From Sclerodactyla briareus (taxonomy: Eukaryota; Echinodermata; Holothuroidea; Dendrochirotida; Sclerodactylidae): a DNA stretch of 64,000 nt. Positions 24,311-38,760 of this stretch are shown here, piece after piece. Location of the stretch: contig JAODTK010003532.1 of assembly GCA_026419785.1 (NCBI GenBank), forward strand, positions 1 to 64,000, given 5' to 3'. Position numbers and translations under genes: made by a program. How positions within the stretch are numbered: position 1 is the stretch's first letter; every line of letters begins with the position of its first letter. The notes beneath the pieces were generated by a model. That model was not told where the DNA came from and made no database searches. It worked only from the letters and a program-made list of their open reading frames with translations.

Positions 24311-25628
24311 AGAATTGAAAATTGTACACGTTGCCTTCTCAATGAGCGCTCATCACACGGGATTGGAGCAGGGAAAAGCGCAGGGGGTTTAGTAGCATTT
24401 TGCAAGCCGTCTGCGTGTGATTCCCCCCCAACCCCACATTAGGGTACTGTACCGCCAAAGAGGCAGCCTTAGTCCGGTGTACACCTGTGATGGATTCGCA
24501 TGTTGGACAATAGGTGCAGTATCCGGTATGCATCCTCGTGGGCCCCAATAGGTTCGAAATCCTCTGTCGGCCAAGTATACCATGAATTTTTCCTAGTCTT
24601 CGATATGTGTTTGGTATGACTTGATCAGAATCCCAGCCCTCATACCCTTTTCGAAGTAGAAGCCAATAGTTGTAAAGCTTGACGAGGACACAGGAAATAT
24701 CGGGCTGACTTGAACAGGTTAAGCTTCTGGAGGTTAACACCACACAAAATTCAACTAAATTCAGTGCATAATACCAGCTATTTTGCCAAACCGGCCAGAG
24801 GACCACTTTCGGAGTTTACAGCACTGGCTTGATGGTATGTCATGTATTCCCTTTCAAGAGGTTCCTCTGCAATTTGGTAGTTATGGAACATCACTTACAA
24901 GTACTTTGTGACAGATTTGACAAAGTGGATGGTGAATAGTACATCAACAACAACGTCTGCAACATAAAACGTGTTGTGTGAACTGTCAAAAATAACAACG
25001 CAAGTAATAGCAATTCGCTTTGTTTCTTTGATGTTGAGGAAGTTTCTTTACGAATGTGTAAACTGCACATGTATATCGTTTTTCATCACCCAGTATTATG
25101 AGCTTTCAAAAGTTGATAGAGGAGGGATATTTTCAGTGTGCTAGGCAGCAGCAAACATGGGTTAGGGGTGTTTGGATTATCTTTCTTGTATTGAAACGGC
25201 ATTCAATTTTGATGACCCACCAAAAAAATATTTTGTGACCGAAACAATGGGTCCGCAGAAGAAACTGGTTGTGGTATCATCCATAGCATCTTCTTCTTAT
25301 GTGCCAAACAGTGAATGCAACAGCATTAACAGAGACAGACCTTGATAACATGATGACTCATATATATTGTACACTTCCTCCCTAAATCTCCACTCCTGAT
25401 GCCACCATTCAATGTGTTCATTCAATGTGTTCTCCAGTGTGTTCCCGGGGACTTTCCAATATGACCGCCACATATGGAACTAACCACTTCTCAGAGGAAT
25501 TCACTTCCTCAAGTCCCCACTTTCACACTCAGGTGGCAGGATACAATGAAGAAGAATGTCTCTTCTAACAGCCCGGAGACTGCAAAGCTCACCAGCTGTG
25601 TGCCCTCTGCATAATGAATATCACCTAC

Positions 25629-25746
25629 TAAAGATTTCATCCTACCAAGGAGCTGTGGTAATCTGGTGTTGGCCAGAATGTTTCGTGAAGAATTCTCGAA
25701 ATGTTTCGGAATATAAGAGCTCATGCCCATATTTCTTGGCCATTTT
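25629..25746 (-). CDS. RNMT: RNMT exon encoding the MAKKY motif
   Basis: On the minus strand the exon reads MAKKYGHELLYSETFREFF, which matches the RNMT core segment after the FLVYFPLL motif. One slip later it reads LLGRMKSL and stops at a donor TTTA|GTAGGT (25629). RNMT has an RMxxL motif at this point, directly before an exon boundary. The acceptor is CTCCAAAAG|AAAATGG; joining to the upstream exon is one base out of phase, so one base is probably missing. Identity is strong from the two motifs in order. Confidence 0.82.
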
Positions 25747-26454
25747 CTTTTGGAGCCGCAGAAATATATAGAACATGGAAACACTCCATTACTAAATTGA
25801 TTTAAATTTATATATCTGATACAGGGTAATGAAGCTCTCTGCAAATGATGATAAATAATTTTTATACACCGATTCATCCCCTAAGGCCCATATCCCGTAA
25901 GCGCCCACCTAACTTTTTTACAATTCAGGTCACTACAGATCTTGTCAAGTGAGGTAGGCCTGTGGAATAGCAACAATACGTAAAAAAGTGTGAGTAGGCT
26001 ATGCTAGAAAATCTCCTAGAGTATAATGATTAACTCACTGACAAAGTTTATCTAGTGTTCACGACATGTTCAACGTTTGCATGCCAACAGTACGACACAA
26101 CTACTGCTCGATAAGCCTGTTCACGGATGCAGTAAGTATAATGACATGATAATGATATGGAACAAAAGTCAGTCTGGTAGTAATTGAACGGAAGGCACGC
26201 ACACGCAGCCCGAACAGTAGGCAGGGGGTCTTTCGAAACTCCTCTGATGGGGAAACTACATATCATATCAGACGAAAAATTTGTAAATTACCCCCATGCT
26301 TATCAACTATAACATACTGAAAATGGATGAATTGGTTTCGTTTTCGAAGACAGTTTAAAAATAAGCCATAAAGATTATAGCAATGCAAAAAATCTGTATG
26401 ACTCAAACTACTGCTTGAGCTGTAGATGCGCCCTTGAAACCGTGAACAGGTTAT

Positions 26455-27310
26455 TCATTGTCTGTCTTGTCTTGTATTATCTACTATGCAAACATAACTA
26501 TTGGTTATACGCATAGGGGGCAACAGTGCAACATGCACAAGCTTAAAGACTGATGATGAACCATCTCTATAAATGTCAGACAGACTGGGATTGGATTTTG
26601 GTTCTTTGGTGGCGTGAGTTGGAAAGCACATGTGTGTTCCAATTCGGTATTGTTTTGGCCTAAATGACCACTTGAAAGCATCTGTGTGAAGACAAACGTG
26701 CAATAACTAGAGCATTGGCTCATGAAGATCTGGAGGGATGATTAGTAAACTTGACAAAGTCGGGGGTACAGGGAGAGCCACCAGCTTGTTAACTGATTTG
26801 TAGAAAAGCTTGAGTCATGATCCACCTTCTCTCCTGCAGTGTAGGCCAGCTGTTGAAGAAGGGCTGTCACACTGTGGATCGACGATAGGCTTTGCAACAA
26901 AGCGAGCTGCTTTACGCTGAACCATTTCCAGTTTTGTTAATGTTAATGCTTAGTATGGATCCTAGACTGGAGAGGCATATTCAACAGGGACAAACAAGAG
27001 ATATTATATGGGCAGTAACTTTAGTTTGATATCATTAGTCGTGGAACCGTTCTACGAATCAATCTGAGAACTTTGGAGCCTTTACAAACAATGTTGTTGA
27101 TATGCAATGTCCAAGAGAGATTACTCTTGGTTGTGACACAAGGTATGTATGTTCTTCACCAGTTGATAGGAGTATTATCAGATGACATATTCGGCTTGTT
27201 TAACTCTCTTCTCATTGGTAACAATCATGAGACATGCACTTAAAAGCATTTAGGTCGATCTGCCAACATTTGCTCCATGACGAAAATTCATCCAGGTCCT
27301 GTTGGAGTCA
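26455..27310 (-). mobile_element. Non-LTR retrotransposon (LINE) 3' fragment, decayed
   Basis: Read on the minus strand, fragments of the reverse transcriptase C-terminal half appear in family order across shifting frames: DLDEFSSWSKCWQIDLNAFK, then NLSWTLHINNIVCKGSKVL, then LIRRTVPR, KLEMVQRKAARFVAKPIVD, LQERRWIMTQAFL, and finally FKWSFRPKQYRIGTH near 26650. The palm FADD motif and the endonuclease are absent, so the copy is 5' truncated, as LINEs usually are. The AARFV and W..HI..I pattern fits Jockey/CR1-type LINEs. It lies in an RNMT intron in the same orientation as the gene and is not functional. Confidence 0.8.
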
Positions 27311-27851
27311 TTGCAAGTGCGTACAGCCATACATCATACACAAACAACATGGTATAGGTGTGTACACCTAACACGTACATGCAGTGCAGTCACTTCACTC
27401 AACTCTTCATCTCTCCACACACAGTTAACGTCAATAGGGTTTTTGCATTGACACTGTGATTAACACCGAATCGTCAAGCGATAGCGATCGCTGCACGATA
27501 ATAAAAACGTTGTTGTGGCCTGTGACTCGCGTAGACCTACAGTACTCAATTCCATGATGCTGAGTGATTCACAATTTCACTGGATACAACATGTACATAT
27601 AATAGTTTTTAGCATGTGAGTTTGTAAAAATATTTATCGTGAAGGGCGGGTTGGGGAGGGGGGCAGATGCACTGTATGTGGAAATAGCAAGACATTGTTT
27701 GCTTCAACCTTTGCGATATTTTGAATGTGTGTTAGAGTAATTTTGTTCCATTCCAGTGCTGGCGGCCACAGGGCCCCAGTAATCTTCAAGGTAGATAGAA
27801 GATTCATCCAAAACTAATTTGAGAGTGACCATGGTGTTGCCCCAATACTCA

Positions 27852-30071
<2,220 letters not shown>

Positions 30072-30450
30072 AATTATAACCGGTTATAATTCACTTTTAC
30101 ACACTAATTCTACATAAATAGGTCATGTGGTATTTATGAGTGCCGGGATAAGATGTTTTCATCTTGCACAATAATACATGCATAAAATTCAAAGGAATAC
30201 ACCTGAATGAGTAACAGAAAGGCATATTAATGTTTCGGGTGGAGGTGATTACATTAGTTTTTTCTTAGTATTTGTTCACTTATTATCACTTAAGTATAAC
30301 CGGTTATAATTCACTTTTACACACTATATCTACATACATAGGTCACATGTTATTTATGAGTGCAGATAAGATGTTTTTTATCTTGCACAATATACCTTCA
30401 TAAAAATTCAAAGGCCTCTGATGAGTAACAGAAAGCATATTATTGAGAGG
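30072..30450. repeat. Direct repeat pair, ~155 bp, each beginning with a palindrome
   Basis: Copy 1 (30072-30232) starts with the perfect 20-base palindrome AATTATAACCGGTTATAATT. Copy 2 (30295-30450) starts with TATAACCGGTTATA. Both continue with TTCACTTTTACACACTA, TACATA, AGGTCA, TTATTTATGAGTGC, AAGATG, ATCTTGCACAATA, ATTCAAAGG and GAGTAACAGAAA. About 62 bases separate them. A tRNA-derived SINE follows immediately. Confidence 0.8.
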
Positions 30451-30745
30451 GTGCGATGGGCCTAACGGCCAAACCTCCGAGCTCGTAATCCAGAGGTTTG
30501 GTGGGTTCGAGCCACGTAGTAGCCTGGCAAGGTATTTCTCAACTGTCTTTCTCCACCCAGGTGTATAAAGGGACCTGTGAGGAGCTGAGTAAAATCGCCT
30601 GATATCTCAGCCACCAACTCTCCGGGATTGTCGGAGTGCGTACCTTGTTCCATGGTCAGGGGTATGTTTGTAAAGCGCCTTGAGCAAGTGTGCTGGCTAC
30701 GTGCGCTATATAAGAACTCATTTTAATTTTATTATTATTAACGTT
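30451..30745 (+). repeat. tRNA-derived SINE with GCGCTATATAAG tail
   Basis: The head holds an A-box-like TGGGCCTAACGGCC and a B-box GGGTTCGAGCC, with a tRNA-like anticodon-arm symmetry CCTCCGAGCTCGTAATCCAGAGG between them. The middle has CCACCCAGGTGTATAAAGGG and TGAGGAGCTGAG. The 3' end has GTAAAGCGCCTTGAGCA, GTGCGCTATATAAGAACTC and a (TTA)n tail. Similar SINEs are widespread in marine invertebrates. It lies in an RNMT intron, antisense to the gene. Confidence 0.85.
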
Positions 30746-30845
30746 TTGGTTGGATGATACTTAGTTTTTTTCTTCGCTATTATAGCCTCTTAATTATTCT
30801 GCAGGCTGCCCTTTGAACCTAACTGTTAACTAAAGTTTTACTTAC

Positions 30846-31029
30846 ACAAGTTCACAACCATTGGGCAAAGTCCCATAAAGAGTCCGCCTGGTCCGGACCT
30901 GCTCCAGCGTTCCTTAGCATAGTGTCTGCTCTCTCGAGACTCTCAAAGGAGTAGTGGAAGGAGAATTGAAGCCTTGTGAGGTTCACCCAAGGTCAACGTC
31001 TGGAATCCTTGTAAAGTCTTTCGTCTTCT
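30846..31029 (-). CDS. RNMT: RNMT exon encoding the HYSFES motif
   Basis: An acceptor CTCTCCCCCATCCAG precedes 31029 and the donor is GAACTTGT|GTAAGT at 30846. In one frame it reads FHYSFESLERADTMLRNA, the conserved RNMT segment following the acidic strand of the S-adenosylmethionine-binding fold. After slips it shows PGGLFMG and then the TLPNG-type turn that leads to the next exon. The first third is badly out of frame, with a stop in each frame, although KD and D residues recur where the family has FRDP. Two or three small deletions or insertions are needed to restore one frame. Confidence 0.82.
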
Positions 31030-32401
31030 CTGGATGGGGGAGAGAAATATTTGCTTTCAATTTGCTGAGCTGTTTCAGAAGCATCAATGACACAATTCTT
31101 CAGACCATATCGACTTCTTCTTCATCAGACAGGACATGTATGATATTGGTTTGATTTCTGTGGAATATTCTTCATACAAATCCTGACGGACATGCAACAC
31201 ACCAACACACATACATTCACATCTTTTCGAGTGCAACTTTCATTGATGACACCCATTACCCATGGGTACCCCCCCCGCGCGCCACCAAGTTGGGGTACTC
31301 CTCCGTGGTTATTACTCACCCATACAAGTTGTTACCATAGCAACATTGCCATGGCACCAGCAACACTTAAATATGTGGAGAGAACTGACTACAATATCTC
31401 ATCCGCTCTTTGGCCTCGGACCAGATGAGATAATTACCGCTAGAGGTCGTAACTCCTCCACTGCAAGATTCAAACAACATTCATGAGCTTTTTTTCCGAT
31501 TTTCGCCTTGAGTAAATCTAAAAATTCCATTTTGTCATGCTAGGAGGGTGCCAACAGCACACTCCTACCAGGAGTAAAAAATATTTGACCACCAGTGAAT
31601 GCTGAACGGAGTTGAAATTTTCTTGAAAAAAAGAAAAATCTGGAAGACAGTGCCCATATAGTTGTCCAGATATAAAGTTGTCTATACAGATTTTGTAGCA
31701 TTTATTGAAGAGATGGTTCCTTCATTCTCCTGAACGTTCCTGTTGATATTAAAAATATCATCACTTTGTCGAGACCATATCAAATGAATCATCAAGTTTT
31801 GTTGTAAGCATGAGCACAATACCAGAGTCAGACTGTTGGATTTTTTAAACTATTTTGAAGAATGTCATTTTTCATGTTGCTCTAGGCTCCTGGGCTGGCT
31901 ATCAATCCCACTTTGTTCTAGTTTTTTATTATTCTTGTAAAAAGCAAGATCTCTGCTTTCATGAAATTAAGACATGCTACACAAGGTAAATTTTACCCAG
32001 CTTCCATCAACCCTCTCAATGCCATAGGAGACTACTTTAGTGACATCCCATATACCTCGGGATACACGATAGCAGTTTTGGGAGGTATGAATAATTTGTG
32101 GTTGTTGAAGCACCCCCTCTATTACAACAAGCCACTCCGCAGTTGAACATATTGCAACAAATCCACCCCTTATGTGGTATCAAAGGATTGGGAAAAACAG
32201 GAGTGTAGATAGATAAGAGTACTATTGTGCCGAAAAAAAACATTCAATTCTGAACAACCATGTGTACTCTCGAATTTTTCGATGGACTGTGTCTACTTTG
32301 CCCAAAGTGGCCTAAAAAAATAGGCAGTGCTGGGAAATGTAGAGAAATGTAGATTGAGGCAAACACACTTGCTATCACCATGTCATTATATCCCGCTAAC
32401 A

Positions 32402-33131
32402 CTGGAAGTGTCCGTATATTATGGTTTTGGGTGTGTAGCCAGCTTGCCGCCGTCACAGCCTCCGCCGCCGCGGAACTTTCGCCCGTTTGCGCAATAACTC
32501 TTCAACAGTTTATCCGATTGATCTGAAACTTGGTAACATGTCCGCCCTAGTGAAATCTCGGATGAGTTCGAAAGTGGGCATCACTGCAATACTGGGGGTC
32601 GCTAATTTGCATAATTTATGCAAAATTTTCAAGTTAGTCGGATTTGAACGAAACTTGGTTGTAGGGGACTATAGTTGATCCGAAAAATGTGGAGGTCATA
32701 TCAAATCATCGCAGGCAGAATTTGCAGAATTTTTATTTTATATAAAATTGTCAATTGAACGAACTTTTGGTGGTTATGGAACTATCGTTGAGATCCCAAA
32801 AATGTGGAGGAGGTCATTTCAAGGCGTCGGAGGTCATTTTGCAAAAGTTATGCGATTTTACCCCAACTTTGTGAGTCAGATTTGAACGAAACTTGGTGCT
32901 GGGAGCTAACATTTTATTTTAGAGTTAGAAGTAATTTCAATGCCATCGTGAGTCAACTTTGCATAATTCATGTGCCTACTTACTTCCATGGATTAAACAA
33001 AACTTGGTGGATGAAGTTTATCTTGGTTTCTGACCAAAATGGGGGTCTTTATGGGTGTTAGATACTTCTTCCCAATGATTGCTCAAAAGGGGGATAGACA
33101 CGTGGGCGGTTACCGGCCTACACATGTCTAG
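32402..33131 (+). repeat. 0.7 kb interspersed repeat, copy 1 (inverted partner at 41516-42236)
   Basis: The copy begins near GTCCGTATATTATGG, passes a GCC-rich stretch (GCCTCCGCCGCCGCGG) and GCAATAACTC, and ATGTCCGCCCTAGTGAAATC. It then repeats a subunit several times with the landmarks GAACGAAACTTGGT, AATGTGGAGG, TCATTTCAA and TTTGCATAATT. It ends with GCTCAAAAGGGGGATAGACA, CGTGGGCGG and ATGTCTAG. Near both ends are inversely related pieces (TGTGTAGCC..GCCGCC against its complement). It lies in an RNMT intron. No coding frame was seen. Confidence 0.8.
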
Positions 33132-33175
33132 TTATATGCTGGCCTATGGAGTAATCAAGAGATTTGCAGACTTAC

Positions 33176-33304
33176 TGCAGCACAGTCTGCTGTGTAGAAC
33201 TCTGCCTTGAACACTGGGTAGCGGTCGTTCTGTTCCTACGCGTGGAGGGCGTTTGTTACCGTTGTCAAAAAACTGCTCGACGAAACACAGCCGCAAGGTA
33301 TGTG
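33176..33304 (-). CDS. RNMT: RNMT exon encoding the AEFYTAD motif
   Basis: The exon ends at a good donor, GCTGCA|GTAAGT (33176), and its last part reads NDRYPVFKAEFYTADCAA. This matches the RNMT core strand that carries the acidic residue contacting the cofactor adenine (AEFxTAD). Upstream, VEQ and a run that aligns poorly with the family helix are visible after a slip. I cannot place the acceptor exactly, so the 5' limit near 33304 is approximate. It sits only 45 bases from the end of the 0.7 kb repeat. A plus-strand 65-codon frame over the same DNA is a shadow. Confidence 0.78.
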
Positions 33305-33689
33305 GATGTTAGCGAAATAATGACAAATGAGAACTGGTTAACCTACATGAAAATCAGATGAGAGAGATTCTAACACTATCTTATTTGATATTAGGAATGT
33401 AGTAATGAAGCTGATTCAATAAATTGGATATAATAACAAATACAATTTTGGTATATATGTGCATGAGGAAAGTCTCCAGAATTCTGCAAATTGCAGTGCT
33501 GGAAGGATTATCAAGTCACCTAATGCATATTCTGATCACCTGCAACTCTCATACAAACTGTACAGTACTTTGGGTAATGAGTCACGGTCCAGTGCACTAC
33601 ACAGGAAATCCTTTACCACTGCAGTTTGCTGTGGTGAAATGTGAGGGCACCCATTAGGGCAGAAGAATGGCAGAGTAGTATCAGAGATG

Positions 33690-34150
33690 CTGTGGCAAGC
33701 AAACGATTCCAGGTTTTCGTACCCCAGCAGTCACCAGATGTTTCTTCTAGGTGGCTGTACTTGCAGTTAAGGGGAGAGGTCTTGATTCACTCCATGGTTT
33801 CGCTGTAACGCAGTGGTTTTGTGTATGGGCTTCTGGGTTTGTTCCGGGATAATTGCAATGAGTCTTGTCGGTCGGCTGTGAGCAGTCACAGTAGACAGAA
33901 CTTCTCCTCTCTCTCTTCTATTTTCTAAAGAAAGTGATCAGAACCTGGGGTTCACTTGATCTCCCTTCAAGGAGACCTGAGTTTACAGTCCCAGAAGCAG
34001 GTTGGGAATGGTTACATCCCTAGGCACTATCAAGAAGATAGGAAGGCGAGTGATCTCCCTGTTTGTCCATGATCAATACAGCCAGGGTTCCGTAGTGAGC
34101 CCTACTTGGCTTCCGAACCTGTAGAAATCAAATCAAATCAAATCATTCAG
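33690..34150 (+). repeat. tRNA-derived SINE-like repeat, copy 3 of 3, with (AAATC)n tail
   Basis: The head has a degenerate B-box (GGTTTTCGTACCCC). The body (GGTGGCTGTACTTGCAGTTA, GGAGAGGTCTTG, TTGTCGGTCGGCTGTGAGC, GAAGCAGGTTGGGAATGGTT, GCCAGGGTTCCG) aligns with 3975-4465. The 3' end is CTTCCGAACCTGTAG followed by an AAATC microsatellite, the kind of simple tail expected of a retroposed SINE. It is antisense to RNMT within an intron. Confidence 0.65.
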
Positions 34151-34363
34151 TATAGCCACATGAGACTCACCAGCAATAACTAGTAGACTAGCTAAAAGAG
34201 TGAATATGGATGGTAAACCCTGTATTAATATTATTTCAAACTCCTACACATGCTACCATTCTCAACAGTAGTAGGTAATTTTTTTTTCTTCCCAAGACAA
34301 GTAAGTTTACATCTTTCCTGATTTTCAGGAGGCCAGCCATGAACCCAATTGAGACTTTCACTA

Positions 34364-34619
<256 letters not shown>

Positions 34620-34859
34620 CTGGTTTAGAACAAAATCGGCCAATAGTAGTTAGGGACTGCCATGGGGATATTATTGATATCGGGGAAAAGTGGTGTGTGT
34701 GAGTTACTTGACCCTATCCGACCACATTGCGCGCAGGCCATGGGCATAACCAGGGTTTGAAATAAGCCCTGGCTATCAGCTCCGAGTGGTTGGCATTGTT
34801 TGATAGTGTCCGCCTGCCACCAGGTTAATCAGTGTTTTAAATCCTGTCAGTTCTTACCA

Positions 34860-35540
34860 GAGCCTTAACCAGAAAGCCAAAAGGCCTTTTTTTTTGTTGA
34901 TTCATTGACTCTTTCTGACAACCTATGGGGGGGTTTTAACCAAGGACAATGTACCAGCTCATTATGGGCACATAACGTCTGACATTTCCCAATTTCCCCA
35001 ACCAACCATTAGGTTCATATCCTCTTGAATAAGAAAGCACACACTAAATTTCAAGGTTTTCAGAACTTGACCCTCTGGTTACCTCCTGCCCTCAACCCCC
35101 AAAACTGGGGTTTCCATGTCTCATCATGGGAGAACACACAAGGATATCTTCATCCATCGGTTGGGGTCGAGTATATCGTGTAAGCCGAAATTAGCCAAAA
35201 TATCAACTTTCCAATAATTTTTCTATTTTGGATCAAAATTCACCCCAACCTGAACCAAAACAATAGGGTTTTTCCGTACTCCCCATAAGAAAGCTCATAC
35301 CAAATTTCACTACTTCTCTGACCAAATATTCTGGACTTATCGTGTCGTGTTTACAAAGGTTTCCGACTTTAACCTCGTGGTGACCTCAGCACCAGATACC
35401 AAGTATGAGCCTGATTCTACTCAGACCGATCAAGTTATCCTGTTTACAAAGCTGGGCGTCTGTCCTTTTTCCCTCCCTATCAGCTCCCAGAAATGCATCA
35501 AAACGAACCTTTGTTCCCTCTTCTATTAACGAGGGGCATC
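34860..35540 (+). mobile_element. Diverged copy of the Helentron-like minisatellite element
   Basis: It starts with AGAAAGCCAAAAGGCC and a degraded GATTCATTGACT. It then shows TACCAGCTCATTATGGGC, GGTTTTCAGAACTTGACC, TCATCATGGGAGAACACAC, AAAACAATAGGGTTTT, CCCCATAAGAAAGCT and ATTCTGGACTTATCGTGT, all landmarks of the 19.3 and 38.8 kb copies. The CA-rich stretch and 3' stem-loop are not recognisable, so the 3' end is probably lost. It lies upstream of the RNMT exon at 34366-34619. Confidence 0.65.
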
Positions 35541-36422
35541 TCTTCTGGGAACAGCTTCATCCTGGTTCCTTCAACTAAACGACTGAACGGAATAACTGGT
35601 TACTACAGATTTGTTCATTTCTTTTTTTTGGGGGGGGGGGGTAGGGGGTGGGAATGGTAAGAATTGTAAGCATGTGTGCCAAGTTTTTATATTTTTGGTC
35701 TGGTTTGTCTCATTTGAATTCCTGCCAGTAAAGTTGGTTGAACCCCAAACCTCAAAAAAAAAACTTCTGGTCCCCACCAGAGTTATGTAACTCGGGGGTA
35801 ATTTTTTAAAATTTTTCTTTATCTCTGAGCATAACTGGTAAAAAAGAGGATGAAAAACATTGGGAACCTGAGGGATGAAACCTCTGAGAAAGATGTTTGT
35901 GCTGGTTGTGCTGGACAAATTTGGATGTCCAGGGTGTAGAGGCAGTGGGTGAGAGTAATTACTACTGACCAGACAAGCTAGAGAGTGGAATGTCTTGAAG
36001 TACAATGGTCATGCAGCAGACCAGCTTGAACTGGCACAAAAGAAAGGTAAGGAGGACATTTAAACCTCACAACCGGAATTGGCGATTCTAGCATGAGCAT
36101 GCCCCCCTTGTTGAATGAATTGTTCATGTTTACCTAAATGAATTCCAGCCCCAACTGGTGACGCACCCGTAGTAACAATTGAGGTCGCCATTGACTTGAC
36201 CCAAAGGCCTCCTGGACATAGGCTAAAACCCTATTTCTCATAGCTTCCTACATGTTATCATCATATTATGAACTGTAATTAAATTGCAAGTTTTGTGGGC
36301 TTTATTGTCTCCACAAGCGCTTGAGATTATTCACACCCTTGTGAACACAATGCATCGCTGCATAAAGACCGCCTATAAGAATACACTGGGAATAAGATGC
36401 ATTTAATTGCCGCCTACTGTAC

Positions 36423-36587
36423 CTCTGTCGGTTTATCTGCTCCACTCTCCGGTGTTTCTTGTCACTGCGTCCTGCGTGACTCTGACAGTTTCCTCTGGGT
36501 GATGTCTTGATCCTGTTGCATGTGGAACGTGGTTGATACCTGTGTTCACCGATGTAGAGTCCGCTTCTTCACGAATCCGATGAAATC
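36423..36587 (-). CDS. Possible RNMT N-terminal exon
   Basis: On the minus strand a very long pyrimidine tract (TCTCTTTCTTTCTCTCTC and on) ends in TTTGGTCAG above 36587, an excellent acceptor. A donor-like GACAGAG|GTACAG lies at 36423. The exon would be 165 bases. One frame stays open through HHPEETVRVTQDAVTRN; another gives a basic SDKKHRRVEQINRQ. The N-terminal part of RNMT is disordered and carries basic nuclear localisation signals, so sequence similarity is not expected there. It is placed here only because of strand, position and splice signals. Confidence 0.35.
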
Positions 36588-36999
36588 CTGACCAAACACG
36601 AGAGAAGAGAGAGAAAGAAAGAGAGTTGGAAATAGTTTCACGCCTCCGTCAAATTGTTGTTATCGGCGTGTTGGGATGTGTTCTCAGCGGTGCTCATGCA
36701 CGTTCACCCCCGCCACCCCATCAGGGCTCTACTGGACAGACCATCCTGCAAATATGCTGACGATGGGGAACAATGAATGAAAGGAACGGATGGGTTCTCG
36801 AATGGCTAGTTTCACCTGTTTTCCGTGGTCAGTAGTTGTTTTTTTTGCTAATAGTGGAGCTCTTCAGACCACCTTGAACTCACAGGTCGAAAGGAGGGGG
36901 ATTTTGCTAGTCAGCAGAGATGAAGCAGAACCTTAGGTAGTAAAAAGTGGCTAATTTGCCACCCCAAGTGCTCCGAATATCAGCGGGTCTGTCCCCTAA

Positions 37000-37019
37000 C
37001 CCCCCCCCCCCCCCCCCCC
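37000..37019 (+). repeat. Poly(C) tract, 20 C
   Basis: An uninterrupted run of 20 C between CCCCTAA and ATCGGAAAACACC. It is equivalent to poly(G) on the minus strand. Confidence 0.9.
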
Positions 37020-37289
37020 ATCGGAAAACACCTGGAGAGCCTTCTGAGGAAGTTTTACATGAAATAGGCAAATTAGCTACCCCGATTAGCATATTTTATA
37101 TTGAATTAATCAGGTTCCTCCCCCAATATCGCACACCCATGTTCTGATCTACATCACCACAGTTTCCATGGGTTGGTCCGCATCTTGCTAGCTAGCTCAA
37201 ACGATTAAGTAGGTAACAAAAAACAAGAGGTGATTGCCAATGGTTTGATGTAGACAATGTGTACAATTTTTAGTGAAAAAATATCCCTA

Positions 37290-37960
37290 GATGCTTTGAC
37301 CTCATACAGGTGGCCCAAACATCCATATTACTTGATTAATCTTACGCACCTGGTGATGATCCTGTTTTATTCTGTAGAATCGAAGCCACTTGACATTTGA
37401 ACAACATGGCCGAAATTCACCCCTACATGACCTTTGCTCTCACAGTACCAAACAACGTTGTGTGTGTGTACTATTGGTCAATGATAATCATGACCATGCA
37501 GCTCATCCAATTCAACCTGTGGAGAAGAACATAGCTATATGATCCGCAAATTATCATTTTGGCAAAATTTACCCCTGATGACCTTTGATTTCAAATCCTG
37601 AACACCTTGTATATTAGCATTGCTCACCATTATACTGATCTAACTTTCATGATCCCTGACTTATAGGAGGAGAAGCATTTTGGCATATTTCACCAGAATG
37701 ACCCGAATGGCCCCTAGATGACCTTTGCCTCAATTTTCCAAACACCCGGATGACCCTCACTTGGTCATCAGGTGACCTCAAGTTCTTCATCATAATCATT
37801 AAATTTCTTGAGTACAATTTAATCAACTGTGGACAGACAGATAGACGACATATAGATAGATAACTAGATAGACTTGCATGATCACAAAGCTCACCCATCT
37901 CCTATAGTACTTTGGGTGCACAACTCTAATCAGATCCCCTCATCCAAACCCGATACGGGG
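37290..37960 (+). repeat. TGACC-rich degenerate tandem repeat with GATA tail
   Basis: A subunit of about 150 bases recurs, marked by AATTCACCCCTACATGACCT (37412), AATTTACCCCTGATGACCTT (37562) and CCCCTAGATGACCTTTG (near 37710). It is followed by a GACA/GATA microsatellite at about 37832-37870 and then AGTACTTTGGGTGCACAAC. The family differs from the 310 bp monomers but shares their frequent TGACC words. Confidence 0.6.
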
Positions 37961-38760
37961 CTACCAACATACAAAATGCCATAAAAATTGGTGAACTGTT
38001 TCAGAGAAATCTTTGTGATGGGCAAGCTGACACACCACACCAACAGAGTGGGTGAGTTGCTGAGTCCTTCCTGAACTTTGTTTGGGCAAAACAGAAACAA
38101 TTGTTTCATCCTATATGGTAAGCACTAGTATCAAAGATCTATTTCGACGAGATACGCTACCATGCACTGTATCACAAATTGTAGTTACATGTATCACAAT
38201 GATAGTCCTGTTCCCCTTTCCAAGGGTCTCCACAAATGGGTGGAGGGTTCCCCTGCGAGGGAGCGTAGGTTATGTTTACGTAGGTTGGGGGGTTAATGCA
38301 TCCAGGCAGGTGGTTTGGAAGTGTAATCAAGTTCACAGTGTTTTCCTTTCCGTGGTATAGCACACGTACAGTATGAAACATTGCACTAAAAAACTGTAAC
38401 AGAAGGTTCCATTTTATTTTGATGTTTGCTACAAACCTTCCTGGCAGTTCGATGGTTTTTGACATTCATTACAACAAAATTACAATGGTAACAACACTTC
38501 CTAAGAACATTAACAACAATCTCAGAGGCTTGCATGTGATTGTCCCGTGATGGGCACGACCCTCTTTTCCCAACCTACACCTGTCACAGTTATTTTATCG
38601 ATAGATAGTTAGATGGTGGCATTATCACCAAAATATCGCGCTTCCCAACTCACTCAAAGAGGCGAATGAAGCTCTCCATTCACTGCTTCGACTGATTATT
38701 AGACGGCAAATGAAACAACTGTTCCCCTGTCAGTTCCCGAACCGAAGCCAAAATGCTTAG

